From the NCBI GenBank assembly GCA_934661755.1, contig CAKUJM010000014.1, forward strand, positions 1 through 56,643: a stretch of 56,643 bases of DNA, given 5' to 3'. The DNA is from an uncultured Lentisphaeria bacterium (GTDB lineage: Bacteria; Verrucomicrobiota; Lentisphaeria; Oligosphaerales; Oligosphaeraceae). Numbering within the stretch: the stretch's first letter is position 1; each line of letters opens with the position of its first letter. The position numbers and the translations under genes were made by a program. The notes beneath the pieces were generated by a model, which saw nothing but the letters and a program-made list of their open reading frames with translations, ran no database searches and was not told where the DNA came from. Shown here piece by piece: positions 1 through 6,924 of the stretch.

Positions 1-178
1 CCCTTGAACAAAGGGGGTAGCAAGGGCGTCTCGCCCTTGAACAAAGGGGGTAGCAAGGGCGTCTCGCCCTTGGACAAAGGGGGTAGCAAGGGCGTCTCGC
101 CCTTGAACAAAGGGGGTAGCAAGGGCGTCTCGCCCTTGAACAAAGGGGGTAGCAAGGGCGTCTCGCCCTTGGACAATT
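1..178. repeat. 33-bp tandem minisatellite, five full copies plus a partial sixth
   Basis: Five successive 33-bp units start at 1, 34, 67, 100 and 133; a sixth breaks off after about 13 bases. Units differ only at one position (ttgAaca versus ttgGaca). Each unit junction contains a perfect 8-bp inverted repeat with a 3-base loop, CAAGGGCG-TCT-CGCCCTTG, so the array is a string of potential hairpins. Because 33 is a multiple of three, the array is open as an 11-residue periodic peptide (NKGGSKGVSPL), but no start signal or homologous protein supports translation. The array probably continues beyond the left edge. Confidence 0.95.
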
Positions 179-215
179 ATGTTGTTGCAACAAAGCGCGT
201 TCTTATAAAACCACG

Positions 216-253
216 CATGGACGCACGTCATGACCGACGCCAACCCCTCCGGC
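216..253. repeat. 38-bp direct repeat, left copy
   Basis: This 38-bp sequence (beginning catggacgcacgtcatgacc) recurs at 330-367 with a single mismatch. The two copies bracket 76 bp that contain a strong hairpin. It lies downstream of hsdR, between the 33-bp array and the restriction-modification island. Confidence 0.9.
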
Positions 254-265
254 GCTGGCGCGCCA

Positions 266-284
266 CCTCCCCTTGCAGGGGAGG
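266..284. other. GC hairpin with short T-run, terminator-like
   Basis: CCTCCCC (266-272) pairs perfectly with GGGGAGG (278-284) across a 5-base loop and is followed on the plus strand by CTTTTCTTG. It sits between the two 38-bp direct repeats. It could terminate plus-strand transcription entering from the left, or be part of the repeat element itself. Confidence 0.5.
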
Positions 285-329
285 CTTTTCTTGTCCTGAA
301 AACGTGAGCGCGGTCGTTTAACGGCCATG

Positions 330-367
330 CATGGACGCACGTCATGACCGGCGCCAACCCCTCCGGC
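330..367. repeat. 38-bp direct repeat, right copy
   Basis: Second copy of the 38-bp repeat, one mismatch from 216-253. It ends 15 bp from the hsdR stop codon, so the pair marks the left boundary of the restriction-modification island. Confidence 0.9.
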
Positions 368-381
368 AACGTTTTTTTTCG

Positions 382-3300
382 CTATTCCCGGCATTCGCGG
401 TAGATGGCATTGCCGACCGCGTCCATGATTGCCATATACTTGGCCTTGTCCTCGAACATCTTGGTGTAGCGCTCGGTGCTTTCCATGTATGCCTCCTGCG
501 CGGTTTCCTCGAAGAATCTCGGGAACTGGCTGTCCTTGAAGATCTGCGGGTCGGAGGATCGGGCGATTTTGCGCAATTTGACGTCATTGAGCAGGCGTCC
601 GAGGAGGTCGTCGATGATGACGCGGTCGCCATCGGTGAAGTCGCCCTGGTAGCGCTCGTTGATGGCGGCCACCACCTCGTCCAGGAGGCTCCGCCTCTCG
701 TCCATCTTCGGGGCGGTGGGTTTGATTTTCGGGGCGGGCAGGTCGGAGGACTTCGTCTCCAGGGCGATGGCTCCCTGGAAGGTCTGCTCCAGCCTATAGA
801 ACTCCAGGGTGAGGCTCTTGTCCAAGTCGATGTTCACGGCCGGGTCATCGGGAAGCAGTCGGGAGAGGTAATCGCAGAAGACGGCCTCCTCGCGCAGCTC
901 ACGGTCGAACATCCGGGTGACCTGGTCGATGAATCGCTCCCACTTGACGAAGGCGCGGATGGTGCGCCGGAAGAGCGAGCGATTCTTCTGGTCAAGGCCG
1001 TTGTAGGCATCCACCACGGGCTTGAGGGCGCTGGAAATGCGTCCCTGCCGCGTCTTTTCCGTAACGCGCATCTCCGCATAGATGGCGCAGACCGCCTTGA
1101 TGTCGGCGTCGCCATAGACATGGAGTTCGCGCAGCTCCTTCCGCTTCGAGTAGATGCGGTTGACGTCGAGTTCCTCCGCCAGTCCCGTCTCCTGGTAGTA
1201 CGGCTGGAAGGCCGCCTTGATCTCCTCGCCGGTGTTCACGAAGTCAAGGATGAAGGTATCCTCCTTGCCCGGATAGGTGCGATTGAGGCGGCTCAGCGTC
1301 TGCACGGCCTTGACGTCGCGCAGCTTCTTGTCCACGACCATGGTATGGAGCAGCGGCTCGTCGAAGCCGGTCTGGTATTTCTCGGCGACCACGAGGATGC
1401 TGCCCTCGTCATGGAACACCGCCTTGGTCTGGCTTTCCGAGACGCGGTTGCCCTTCGAGTCGAGGTTCATGCCGCTTTCGGTGTACTCCGGCCCCTGCGG
1501 GTCGGCGGGGTCCCTGATTGCGCCGGAGAAGGCGATCATCACGAGGATGTCCTTGTATCCCTGCGCCTTGATGTAGTCGTTGATGGCGTGGCGGTAGCGC
1601 ACCGCGGCCAGCCGGGACGCAGTCACCACCATCATCTTCCCCTTGCCGCCGATGGCCGGGCGGGTCTTCTCGCGGAAGGTCTCCACGATGAGCTGCGCCT
1701 TCTCCCGCAGGTTGCAGGGGTGGAGTTCCTCGAAGCGCCGTGCCGCCTTCATCGCCGGCGTGGTCGGCATCTCGGGGTTGTCGGGGATGCTCCTGGCCAG
1801 CCTGTAGTAGTTGCGGTAGGTGGTGTAGTTCTGGAGCACGTCCAGGATGAATCCCTCCTCGATGGCCTGCCGCATGGAGTAGATGTGGAACGCTCCGACC
1901 CTGCCGTCGGGCAGTTTCTCGCCGAAGAGCTGGAGGGTCTTGGCCTTGGGCGTGGCGGTGAAGGCGAAGAAGGCGAGGTTCTTGTGCTGGCCGTGGTTCA
2001 GCATCTCCCTGACGATGCGGTCTTCGGAGTCGCCGATCTCCTCCTCGCTTTTGCCTTCGAGCTCGGCGCATTCGCGCAGGGCGTCGGAGGTGTCCGCCAG
2101 GGCGATTTTCAGCTTCATCGCGCTGTCGCCGGTCTGGCTGGAATGGGCCTCGTCCACGATGACCGCGAAGTTCTTCTTCCTGCTCTTGTCCACTTCCTCG
2201 AAGATGACGGGGAATTTCTGGAGGGTGGTGACGATGATGCGGATGCCGTCGTTGATTGCGTCCCGCAGGTCCTTGGAGGTCTTCTTGTCGTCGATGAGCC
2301 TGACCAGCCCGTCCTTGTGCTCGAAGCCGTCGATGGTGGCCTGCAGCTGGGCGTCAAGCACCCTGCGGTCAGTCACCACGATGACGGAGCTGAAGACCGG
2401 GCTGTTCCCCGCGTCGTGGAGGCCGGCCAGGCGGTATGCCGTCCAGGCGATGGAGTTGGACTTGCCGCTTCCGGCGCTGTGCTGGATGAGGTAGTTCCTG
2501 CCCGCGCCCCTGCCGCGCACGTCGTCGAGGAGCTTGCGCACCACGTCGAGCTGGTGGTAGCGGGGGAAGATGATTTTGCGCTTCCTGACTTCCCTGACCT
2601 CACCGTTGTCCTGCCGGACATTCTCCTTCTCCTCCGTGTCGCTGATGAACTTCTGGAGGATGTCGAGGAGGCTGTCCCGCTGCAGGACCTTCTTCCAGAC
2701 ATAGCTGGTGACGTAGTCGGCGTTCCCCTCCACCGGGGGATTGCCCTTGCCGCCATCGCGCCCCGCGCCATTGGAGCCCTGGTTGAATGGCAGGAAGTAC
2801 GTCTTCCTGCCCTCCAGCTTCGTGGACATGGCGCAGTCATAGAGGTCCATCGCCATGAAGACCTGGACGCGGTGCCGGAAGCGGAAGCACTCCTCACGCT
2901 GGTCACGGTCGGTCTTCCACTGGATGATGCCGTTGCCGATGTCCTGCCCGCACAGCTGGTTCTTGAGCTCGATGGCCACGACGGGGATGCCATTGACCAC
3001 CAGCATCATGTCCACGCTTTTGGTGTTCTGCGCCGAGTAGTGCCACTGGCGGATGCACTGGCAGGTGTTCGACTCGTACTTTTTCGTCAGGTCGTCGTTG
3101 AGGGTGGATTCGGGCTTGAAGTAGCAGACCCGGAAGTCGATGCCCCGGTCCTTGAATCCATGGCGCAGGACATGCACCAGGCCATTCTCGGTCACCACGT
3201 CCTCGAAGCGCTTGTAGAAGCGCTGTTTCGGGTCGCCGTTGGTCTGCTTGACAAGGCGCTCCCAGTTCTTCGGCTGGGTCCGCTGCACGAAGTCCACCAG

Positions 3301-3432
3301 CGTGTCGAGGTCCAATGCCCTCTCGACGGAGGCACGGTAGCCCGCATCCGTCGCCCTGGTCCAGCCGCCCTCTGCGGAAGTCAGCCACTCCTGGATGTCG
3401 GCCTCGAAGCTCTTTTCAGTATCCGGTGTCAT
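382..3432 (-). CDS. hsdR: Type I restriction endonuclease subunit R (HsdR)
   Basis: Motor and nuclease subunit of a type I restriction-modification complex. It translocates unmodified DNA using ATP and cleaves at a distance. The 1016-residue protein has a PD-(D/E)XK nuclease near the N terminus (D141; E155 and K157 in AIELKNQ), a Walker A motif QHSAGSGKS (about 317-325), a DEAH box (427-430) in VIVDEAH, a FTATP helicase motif and a downstream helicase half with a YQTGFDEPLL motif. Length is typical and no frame damage is seen. The ATG at 3432 follows a strong AGGAGGGAG Shine-Dalgarno. It is the last gene of the hsdM-hsdS-rhuM-fic-hsdR series. Its first 19 codons are duplicated upstream of fic. 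Confidence 0.95.
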   Translation of the reverse strand: MTPDTEKSFEADIQEWLTSAEGGWTRATDAGYRASVERALDLDTLVDFVQRTQPKNWERLVKQTNGDPKQRFYKRFEDVVTENGLVHVLRHGFKDRGIDFRVCYFKPESTLNDDLTKKYESNTCQCIRQWHYSAQNTKSVDMMLVVNGIPVVAIELKNQLCGQDIGNGIIQWKTDRDQREECFRFRHRVQVFMAMDLYDCAMSTKLEGRKTYFLPFNQGSNGAGRDGGKGNPPVEGNADYVTSYVWKKVLQRDSLLDILQKFISDTEEKENVRQDNGEVREVRKRKIIFPRYHQLDVVRKLLDDVRGRGAGRNYLIQHSAGSGKSNSIAWTAYRLAGLHDAGNSPVFSSVIVVTDRRVLDAQLQATIDGFEHKDGLVRLIDDKKTSKDLRDAINDGIRIIVTTLQKFPVIFEEVDKSRKKNFAVIVDEAHSSQTGDSAMKLKIALADTSDALRECAELEGKSEEEIGDSEDRIVREMLNHGQHKNLAFFAFTATPKAKTLQLFGEKLPDGRVGAFHIYSMRQAIEEGFILDVLQNYTTYRNYYRLARSIPDNPEMPTTPAMKAARRFEELHPCNLREKAQLIVETFREKTRPAIGGKGKMMVVTASRLAAVRYRHAINDYIKAQGYKDILVMIAFSGAIRDPADPQGPEYTESGMNLDSKGNRVSESQTKAVFHDEGSILVVAEKYQTGFDEPLLHTMVVDKKLRDVKAVQTLSRLNRTYPGKEDTFILDFVNTGEEIKAAFQPYYQETGLAEELDVNRIYSKRKELRELHVYGDADIKAVCAIYAEMRVTEKTRQGRISSALKPVVDAYNGLDQKNRSLFRRTIRAFVKWERFIDQVTRMFDRELREEAVFCDYLSRLLPDDPAVNIDLDKSLTLEFYRLEQTFQGAIALETKSSDLPAPKIKPTAPKMDERRSLLDEVVAAINERYQGDFTDGDRVIIDDLLGRLLNDVKLRKIARSSDPQIFKDSQFPRFFEETAQEAYMESTERYTKMFEDKAKYMAIMDAVGNAIYRECRE

Positions 3433-3447
3433 TCTCCCTCCTGGCTC
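3375..3447. repeat. 73-bp direct repeat carrying the hsdR start, functional copy
   Basis: These 73 bp match 4574-4646 with about two mismatches. They contain the hsdR Shine-Dalgarno, start codon and first 19 codons. The two copies flank fic, so the 1.1-kb fic segment is bounded by long direct repeats. Confidence 0.92.
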
Positions 3448-4381
3448 AACGGATGTCGTTTTTTTTCTGGTCTGCCAGCGCTTTTTCCGCCAGCCTGGAA
3501 TAGCCGGCCTCGCAGAGCATGTCTATGAAGATGTCCTGTCCCGCGCGGCAGGTATCCATGAGGCGCAATCTGCTTCCCCCGCGCCATTCCTGAAGCCCGA
3601 GGTAGTGGAAGCGACGTATGCTTTCGGTGATGATGAACGGGGTGATGCCATGTTTGAGGCATTCCTTCAGCAAAATCAGGCGGCCAATGCGCCCGTTGCC
3701 GTCCTGGAACGGATGAATTCCCTCGAAGCGCACGTGCATCTCCAGTAGATTCGCGAAGGACTTGTCCGCCGTCTGCCACCAGGAGAACAGCTTTGCCATC
3801 TCGCATCGCACGTTTGCGGCCGGGCATGTCTCAATGCCGCCGACCACATTGTCCAGCCGTTTGTAATCGCCGACGGCGAACCACTCCTTTCTGCTGTCAG
3901 TGGTGCCGCTCTTGAGCTGGCGGTGCAAGGTCTTGACATATCGCTCCGTCAGCGCCGCGCCGGAGGTCTCCAGTACAATGTCAATGCATCGGAAATGGTT
4001 CGCCGTCTCCACCACGTCATCAATGGGCAGGTCGCCCGGCAGGCTTCCGACGGTGTTCGTCTCGAAAATCCAGCGCGTCTGATCATGGGTGAGTCGGCCG
4101 CCCTCGATGTGGTTGGTGTTGTAGGTGAAGTCAATCTGGAGACGATGGTAGAGCCCGCCGGAGACCCGGCCGCGCTTCTCCGACAGCAACGCAGAACGGA
4201 TGCTGGACGGAAGCCCGTGCGCCCGCGGCTTGCGGCCAGGGCGTCCCGCATCGGCTGGTATCCGCCAACACTTGCCCTCGATGGTCGCCCCAGGGATGTT
4301 CCCCTTTTCACAATGAAGCTGCACGCTGCGCGGCGTCAGCCCCCATTTTGCCGCTGCCGTGGCGGCCGACATGTATTTCAT
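3446..4381 (-). CDS. fic: Fic-family AMP-transferase with N-terminal helix-turn-helix
   Basis: Fic proteins transfer AMP or related groups to target hydroxyls. This 311-residue protein carries the canonical catalytic motif HPFQDGNGRIGR at about 223-234. It also has TNHIEG (about 89-94), matching the (S/T)xxxE(G/N) inhibitory motif that holds class II Fic enzymes inactive. Residues 1-45 (MSAATAAAKWGLTPRSVQ...) look like an excisionase/MerR-type winged helix, so it may bind DNA. The start at 4381 has GGGAGG six bases upstream; an open frame extends to 4564 but lacks a ribosome site. Fic genes are known to occur within type I loci. Here it lies between rhuM and hsdR inside direct repeats, as if inserted. 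The catalytic motif appears intact. Confidence 0.9.
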   Translation of the reverse strand: MKYMSAATAAAKWGLTPRSVQLHCEKGNIPGATIEGKCWRIPADAGRPGRKPRAHGLPSSIRSALLSEKRGRVSGGLYHRLQIDFTYNTNHIEGGRLTHDQTRWIFETNTVGSLPGDLPIDDVVETANHFRCIDIVLETSGAALTERYVKTLHRQLKSGTTDSRKEWFAVGDYKRLDNVVGGIETCPAANVRCEMAKLFSWWQTADKSFANLLEMHVRFEGIHPFQDGNGRIGRLILLKECLKHGITPFIITESIRRFHYLGLQEWRGGSRLRLMDTCRAGQDIFIDMLCEAGYSRLAEKALADQKKNDIR

Positions 4382-4529
4382 AAGCGACCTCCCTGCGAAG
4401 TCTCCACGATTTGAAACGAAATGTATACCCTGTATTTTTGACACGGGTTTTATGAAAATATATTTCGTCTTGGATGTCCGGCATGGATGCAATCCCGTGT
4501 CGTCCGCGGCATGAGACGCTCGTCTGCCA
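4382..4529 (-). promoter_or_regulatory. AT-rich leader of fic with imperfect inverted repeat
   Basis: This stretch between the hsdR start fragment and fic is clearly more AT-rich than its surroundings around 4410-4470. It includes -10-like boxes on the minus strand (TATACA, TATATT) but no convincing -35 partner. An imperfect inverted repeat, ACCC(N14)GGGT at 4427-4448, is a possible operator for the Fic helix-turn-helix. A separate promoter for fic is inferred. Confidence 0.35.
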
Positions 4530-4631
4530 TCAGTAAATCCTCCATATCCGCTGGCCCGACCCAATTGATTCCTCGGAAATCAGCCACTCCTGGATGTCGG
4601 CCTCGAAGCTCTTTTCAGTATCCGGTGTCAT
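4530..4631 (-). pseudogene. Duplicated 5' fragment of hsdR (33 codons)
   Basis: Starting at an ATG at 4631, which overlaps the rhuM stop as ATGA, this frame repeats the first 18 residues of HsdR (MTPDTEKSFEADIQEWL...). It then diverges and stops after 33 codons at 4530. The Shine-Dalgarno (AGGAGGAAGA) is also duplicated, so a short peptide is probably translated by coupling to rhuM. It is best read as the original hsdR start, left behind when the fic segment entered. Confidence 0.85.
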
Positions 4632-4646
4632 TCTTCCTCCTGGCTC
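4574..4646. repeat. 73-bp direct repeat carrying the hsdR start, remnant copy
   Basis: Partner of 3375-3447. Recombination between the two copies would delete fic and join rhuM directly to hsdR with an ATGA overlap, which is probably the ancestral arrangement. Confidence 0.92.
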
Positions 4647-5659
4647 TTCACAAGCTTCTTCACTTCCCGGTCGAAGTCCGACTCGATTGGCTGGGTCCGG
4701 TTGAAAACGTCGTATTCGCCTTTCGCGTATTTCTCGGCATCGGCTTTCTTCACCTTGCCCTTGTCCGGCAGAATCTGATATCGCCGGAAATGCAGGAATT
4801 CGTCCACACTGGAGGCGAACTGCTCCATAGTGAAGGTGTTTTCACGCTCGATGAGGTCTTCTATGTAGTCGAAGAACCCGGTGACCGCCCGTTCCAGCCG
4901 CTTGATTTCCTTTTCCGGAAGGTAGTTCTTGGCCACGGTCACATCGCTCTTCAGTATGCGCCCATCCGGGGCGTGCTTCCAGGTTTCAAGCCCCATGTTC
5001 TCCTTGGTGTGGTCGGCACGGGAGATGATAATCTCCGCCGCCGTCTGCCCGGTAATGGCGTAGTGGAACTTGTTCTGCACCATCGCATAGAAGTCGCTGG
5101 CCTCCTCCGACCCCCTGTCATAGTCAATGGCGCACTCCGCAAAGATGTCCGTAATCTGCTGCCAAATGCGCCGCTCGCTGGCACGGATGGAACGGACACG
5201 CTCCAGCAACTCCCTGAAATAGTCCTTCCCAAAGACCGCACGACCCTGCTTGAGACGCTCGTCGTCCAATGCAAAGCCCTTCCGCATGTATTCCTTCAAG
5301 ACGCCTGTCGCCCAAATGCGGAACTGGGTCGCACGACGGGAATTCACACGGTACCCCACCGAGATGATGGCGTCCAGGTTGTAGAACATGACTTTCCGCG
5401 AGACGCTCCGAGACCCCTCCTGGCGAACTACCGAGATTTCCTCGGCAGTTGCCGAAAACGACAATTCGCCTGATTCGTAGATGTTTTTGAGATGCAACGA
5501 AATGTTGTCCGACGAACAGCCGAACAAATCCGCCATCCCCTTCTGGGTCAGCCAGATGGTCTCGTCCTTGACCGCGACCTGGATGCGCGCATCGTCCTCG
5601 CCATCCTGGGACTGGAACAGCAAAAACTCCGTCTTCTGCAAATAGTTGTTGTCTGACAT
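4628..5659 (-). CDS. RhuM-family protein
   Basis: A 343-residue member of the RhuM family (first named from a Salmonella pathogenicity island, biochemical function unknown). Recognisable blocks are the N-terminal IWLTQKGMADLFGCSSDNIS helix-turn-helix-like segment, the SRKVMFYNLDAIISVGYRVN core and RRATQFRIWATGVLKEY. Such genes often accompany type I hsdS/hsdR genes, so a role linked to restriction is plausible but unproven. The start at 5659 overlaps the hsdS stop (TGATG) and has AGGAGG eight bases upstream; another ATG two codons earlier is less well spaced. Its stop overlaps the duplicated hsdR start. Confidence 0.85.
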   Translation of the reverse strand: MSDNNYLQKTEFLLFQSQDGEDDARIQVAVKDETIWLTQKGMADLFGCSSDNISLHLKNIYESGELSFSATAEEISVVRQEGSRSVSRKVMFYNLDAIISVGYRVNSRRATQFRIWATGVLKEYMRKGFALDDERLKQGRAVFGKDYFRELLERVRSIRASERRIWQQITDIFAECAIDYDRGSEEASDFYAMVQNKFHYAITGQTAAEIIISRADHTKENMGLETWKHAPDGRILKSDVTVAKNYLPEKEIKRLERAVTGFFDYIEDLIERENTFTMEQFASSVDEFLHFRRYQILPDKGKVKKADAEKYAKGEYDVFNRTQPIESDFDREVKKLVKSQEEE

Positions 5660-6924
5660 CAGCATACCCTCCTTTTCCCAGTTACAACCTCAAAAATCAA
5701 TGAACGCCTGTAATTCTCCAACTCCTTGATAAGCTCCTCCTTCTCCAAAATGATTCCGTCGATTAATGAACATTTCCTGTCAAGATAGGACACTATGGAC
5801 GCCTGCTCCGAAAGGGGAGGGAGCAAAACCGTGATTTTTGATAATTCTTGCTTATTAATCTTGGGCATTTTTACTCTATTTGCCGTAATTGCGGCAACCT
5901 GCTGTACAAAATACCCAGACAACATTGCATAAACCAAATAGCGAGCGTCCTGAGTAGTCTCTATCGGATACATATCAGCACTACACAGACCTTCAAATTG
6001 TGCTAAAAACAGTTTATTAAGCGTTGGCCGAACCTTGGAGTAAATGATTTGCCCTTTATAAAAATGATGATTCCAGCTAATAACTCCTGATTCCTGAACA
6101 GTTTTATAATTCTGCAGGAGTCTCGCACTTCCTTTTTCTATGTTATCTGGAGAAATCTGAGGCAAAAAAGGGTATTCTTTTGGAGGAACGAGGCAAGCCT
6201 TAATTGATGCTATTTTCCCAAACGGCATCAGGTTCCACCCTTTCGGGATCTCCCCGATCCACTCTACCCCGGAGTCTTTCATTTCGGCGTAGGGATTCAG
6301 TCCCTTGGTGACGGTCTCGAAGATGACGGAGGCCTTCCAGGACTTGTACTCCTCAATGGACGCCTTCGCCTCCGTGATGATAGCATCGATAGTCGCGCAC
6401 TTCTCGTCAAGATAGGCCGCAATGGCGGCCTGCTCGGAAAGCGGGGGTGTTGGAACGATTATTGACTTCATTTCAGACCAACACGTTGTCCAGAGATCAT
6501 CAACAATTCCATGCCCCCATTTATAGAACTCGTCTGCAAACTGCTCGGCATGAAACAACCAGTCATAGAAACCCGGGTGCATTGCGCCACGAGGAGTCAA
6601 TACAGTGTTTATCAAGGAGACTGAACCGTCATAAGATGATATGCCACATGAGCCGCGCCTATCTGAGCGACTATTAATAGCAAAATCACCAGCCATGACA
6701 AGTTTACGATTGTCACCATCGTTAGTTTTTGCAACAGTTTCCAACTGCGGCAAAATGCCTCGCATTGTCACAGACAAGGGAGGATAATCTTTATCACTAA
6801 CCTTCGTATTGCGAAGTGTATATAGTGCCCCTATGTCGGATTGTTCCCAATGCCTCGGTATTTCTCCAATCCACTCCACTCCGGAGTCCTTCATTTCGTA
6901 GTGCCGTGTCTGTGGCATGGTCAT
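5659..6924 (-). CDS. hsdS: Type I specificity subunit S (HsdS)
   Basis: Determines the DNA sequence recognised by the type I complex. The 421-residue protein has the classic duplicated layout. Each half starts with MKDSGVEWIGEIP followed by a target-recognition domain, and each ends with a conserved helix block (LSEQAAIAAYLDEKCATID; LSEQASIVSYLDRKCSLID). The two target-recognition domains (about 6450-6830 and 5770-6230) are markedly more AT-rich than the flanking hsdM and hsdR, consistent with domain exchange. The start overlaps the hsdM stop (ATGA). Confidence 0.93.
   Translation of the reverse strand: MTMPQTRHYEMKDSGVEWIGEIPRHWEQSDIGALYTLRNTKVSDKDYPPLSVTMRGILPQLETVAKTNDGDNRKLVMAGDFAINSRSDRRGSCGISSYDGSVSLINTVLTPRGAMHPGFYDWLFHAEQFADEFYKWGHGIVDDLWTTCWSEMKSIIVPTPPLSEQAAIAAYLDEKCATIDAIITEAKASIEEYKSWKASVIFETVTKGLNPYAEMKDSGVEWIGEIPKGWNLMPFGKIASIKACLVPPKEYPFLPQISPDNIEKGSARLLQNYKTVQESGVISWNHHFYKGQIIYSKVRPTLNKLFLAQFEGLCSADMYPIETTQDARYLVYAMLSGYFVQQVAAITANRVKMPKINKQELSKITVLLPPLSEQASIVSYLDRKCSLIDGIILEKEELIKELENYRRSLIFEVVTGKRRVC

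Noticed and set aside
1..178. CRISPR array
   Set aside because: Units are contiguous with no unique spacers and no cas genes are present. The same applies to the 9-bp array at 56496-56643.
4..321. Possible repeat protein with an 11-residue period across the 33-bp array
   Set aside because: No ribosome site or signal, the window edge cuts the array, and after the array the frame runs into unrelated repeat DNA. Open frames are expected when a repeat unit is a multiple of three without a stop.
331..3528. Very long open frame (1065 codons) on the plus strand
   Set aside because: It is the antisense of hsdR. HsdR has clear nuclease and helicase motifs on the minus strand; the plus-strand translation has no recognisable domains and biased Leu/Val/Gly/Asp content typical of antisense frames in GC-rich DNA.
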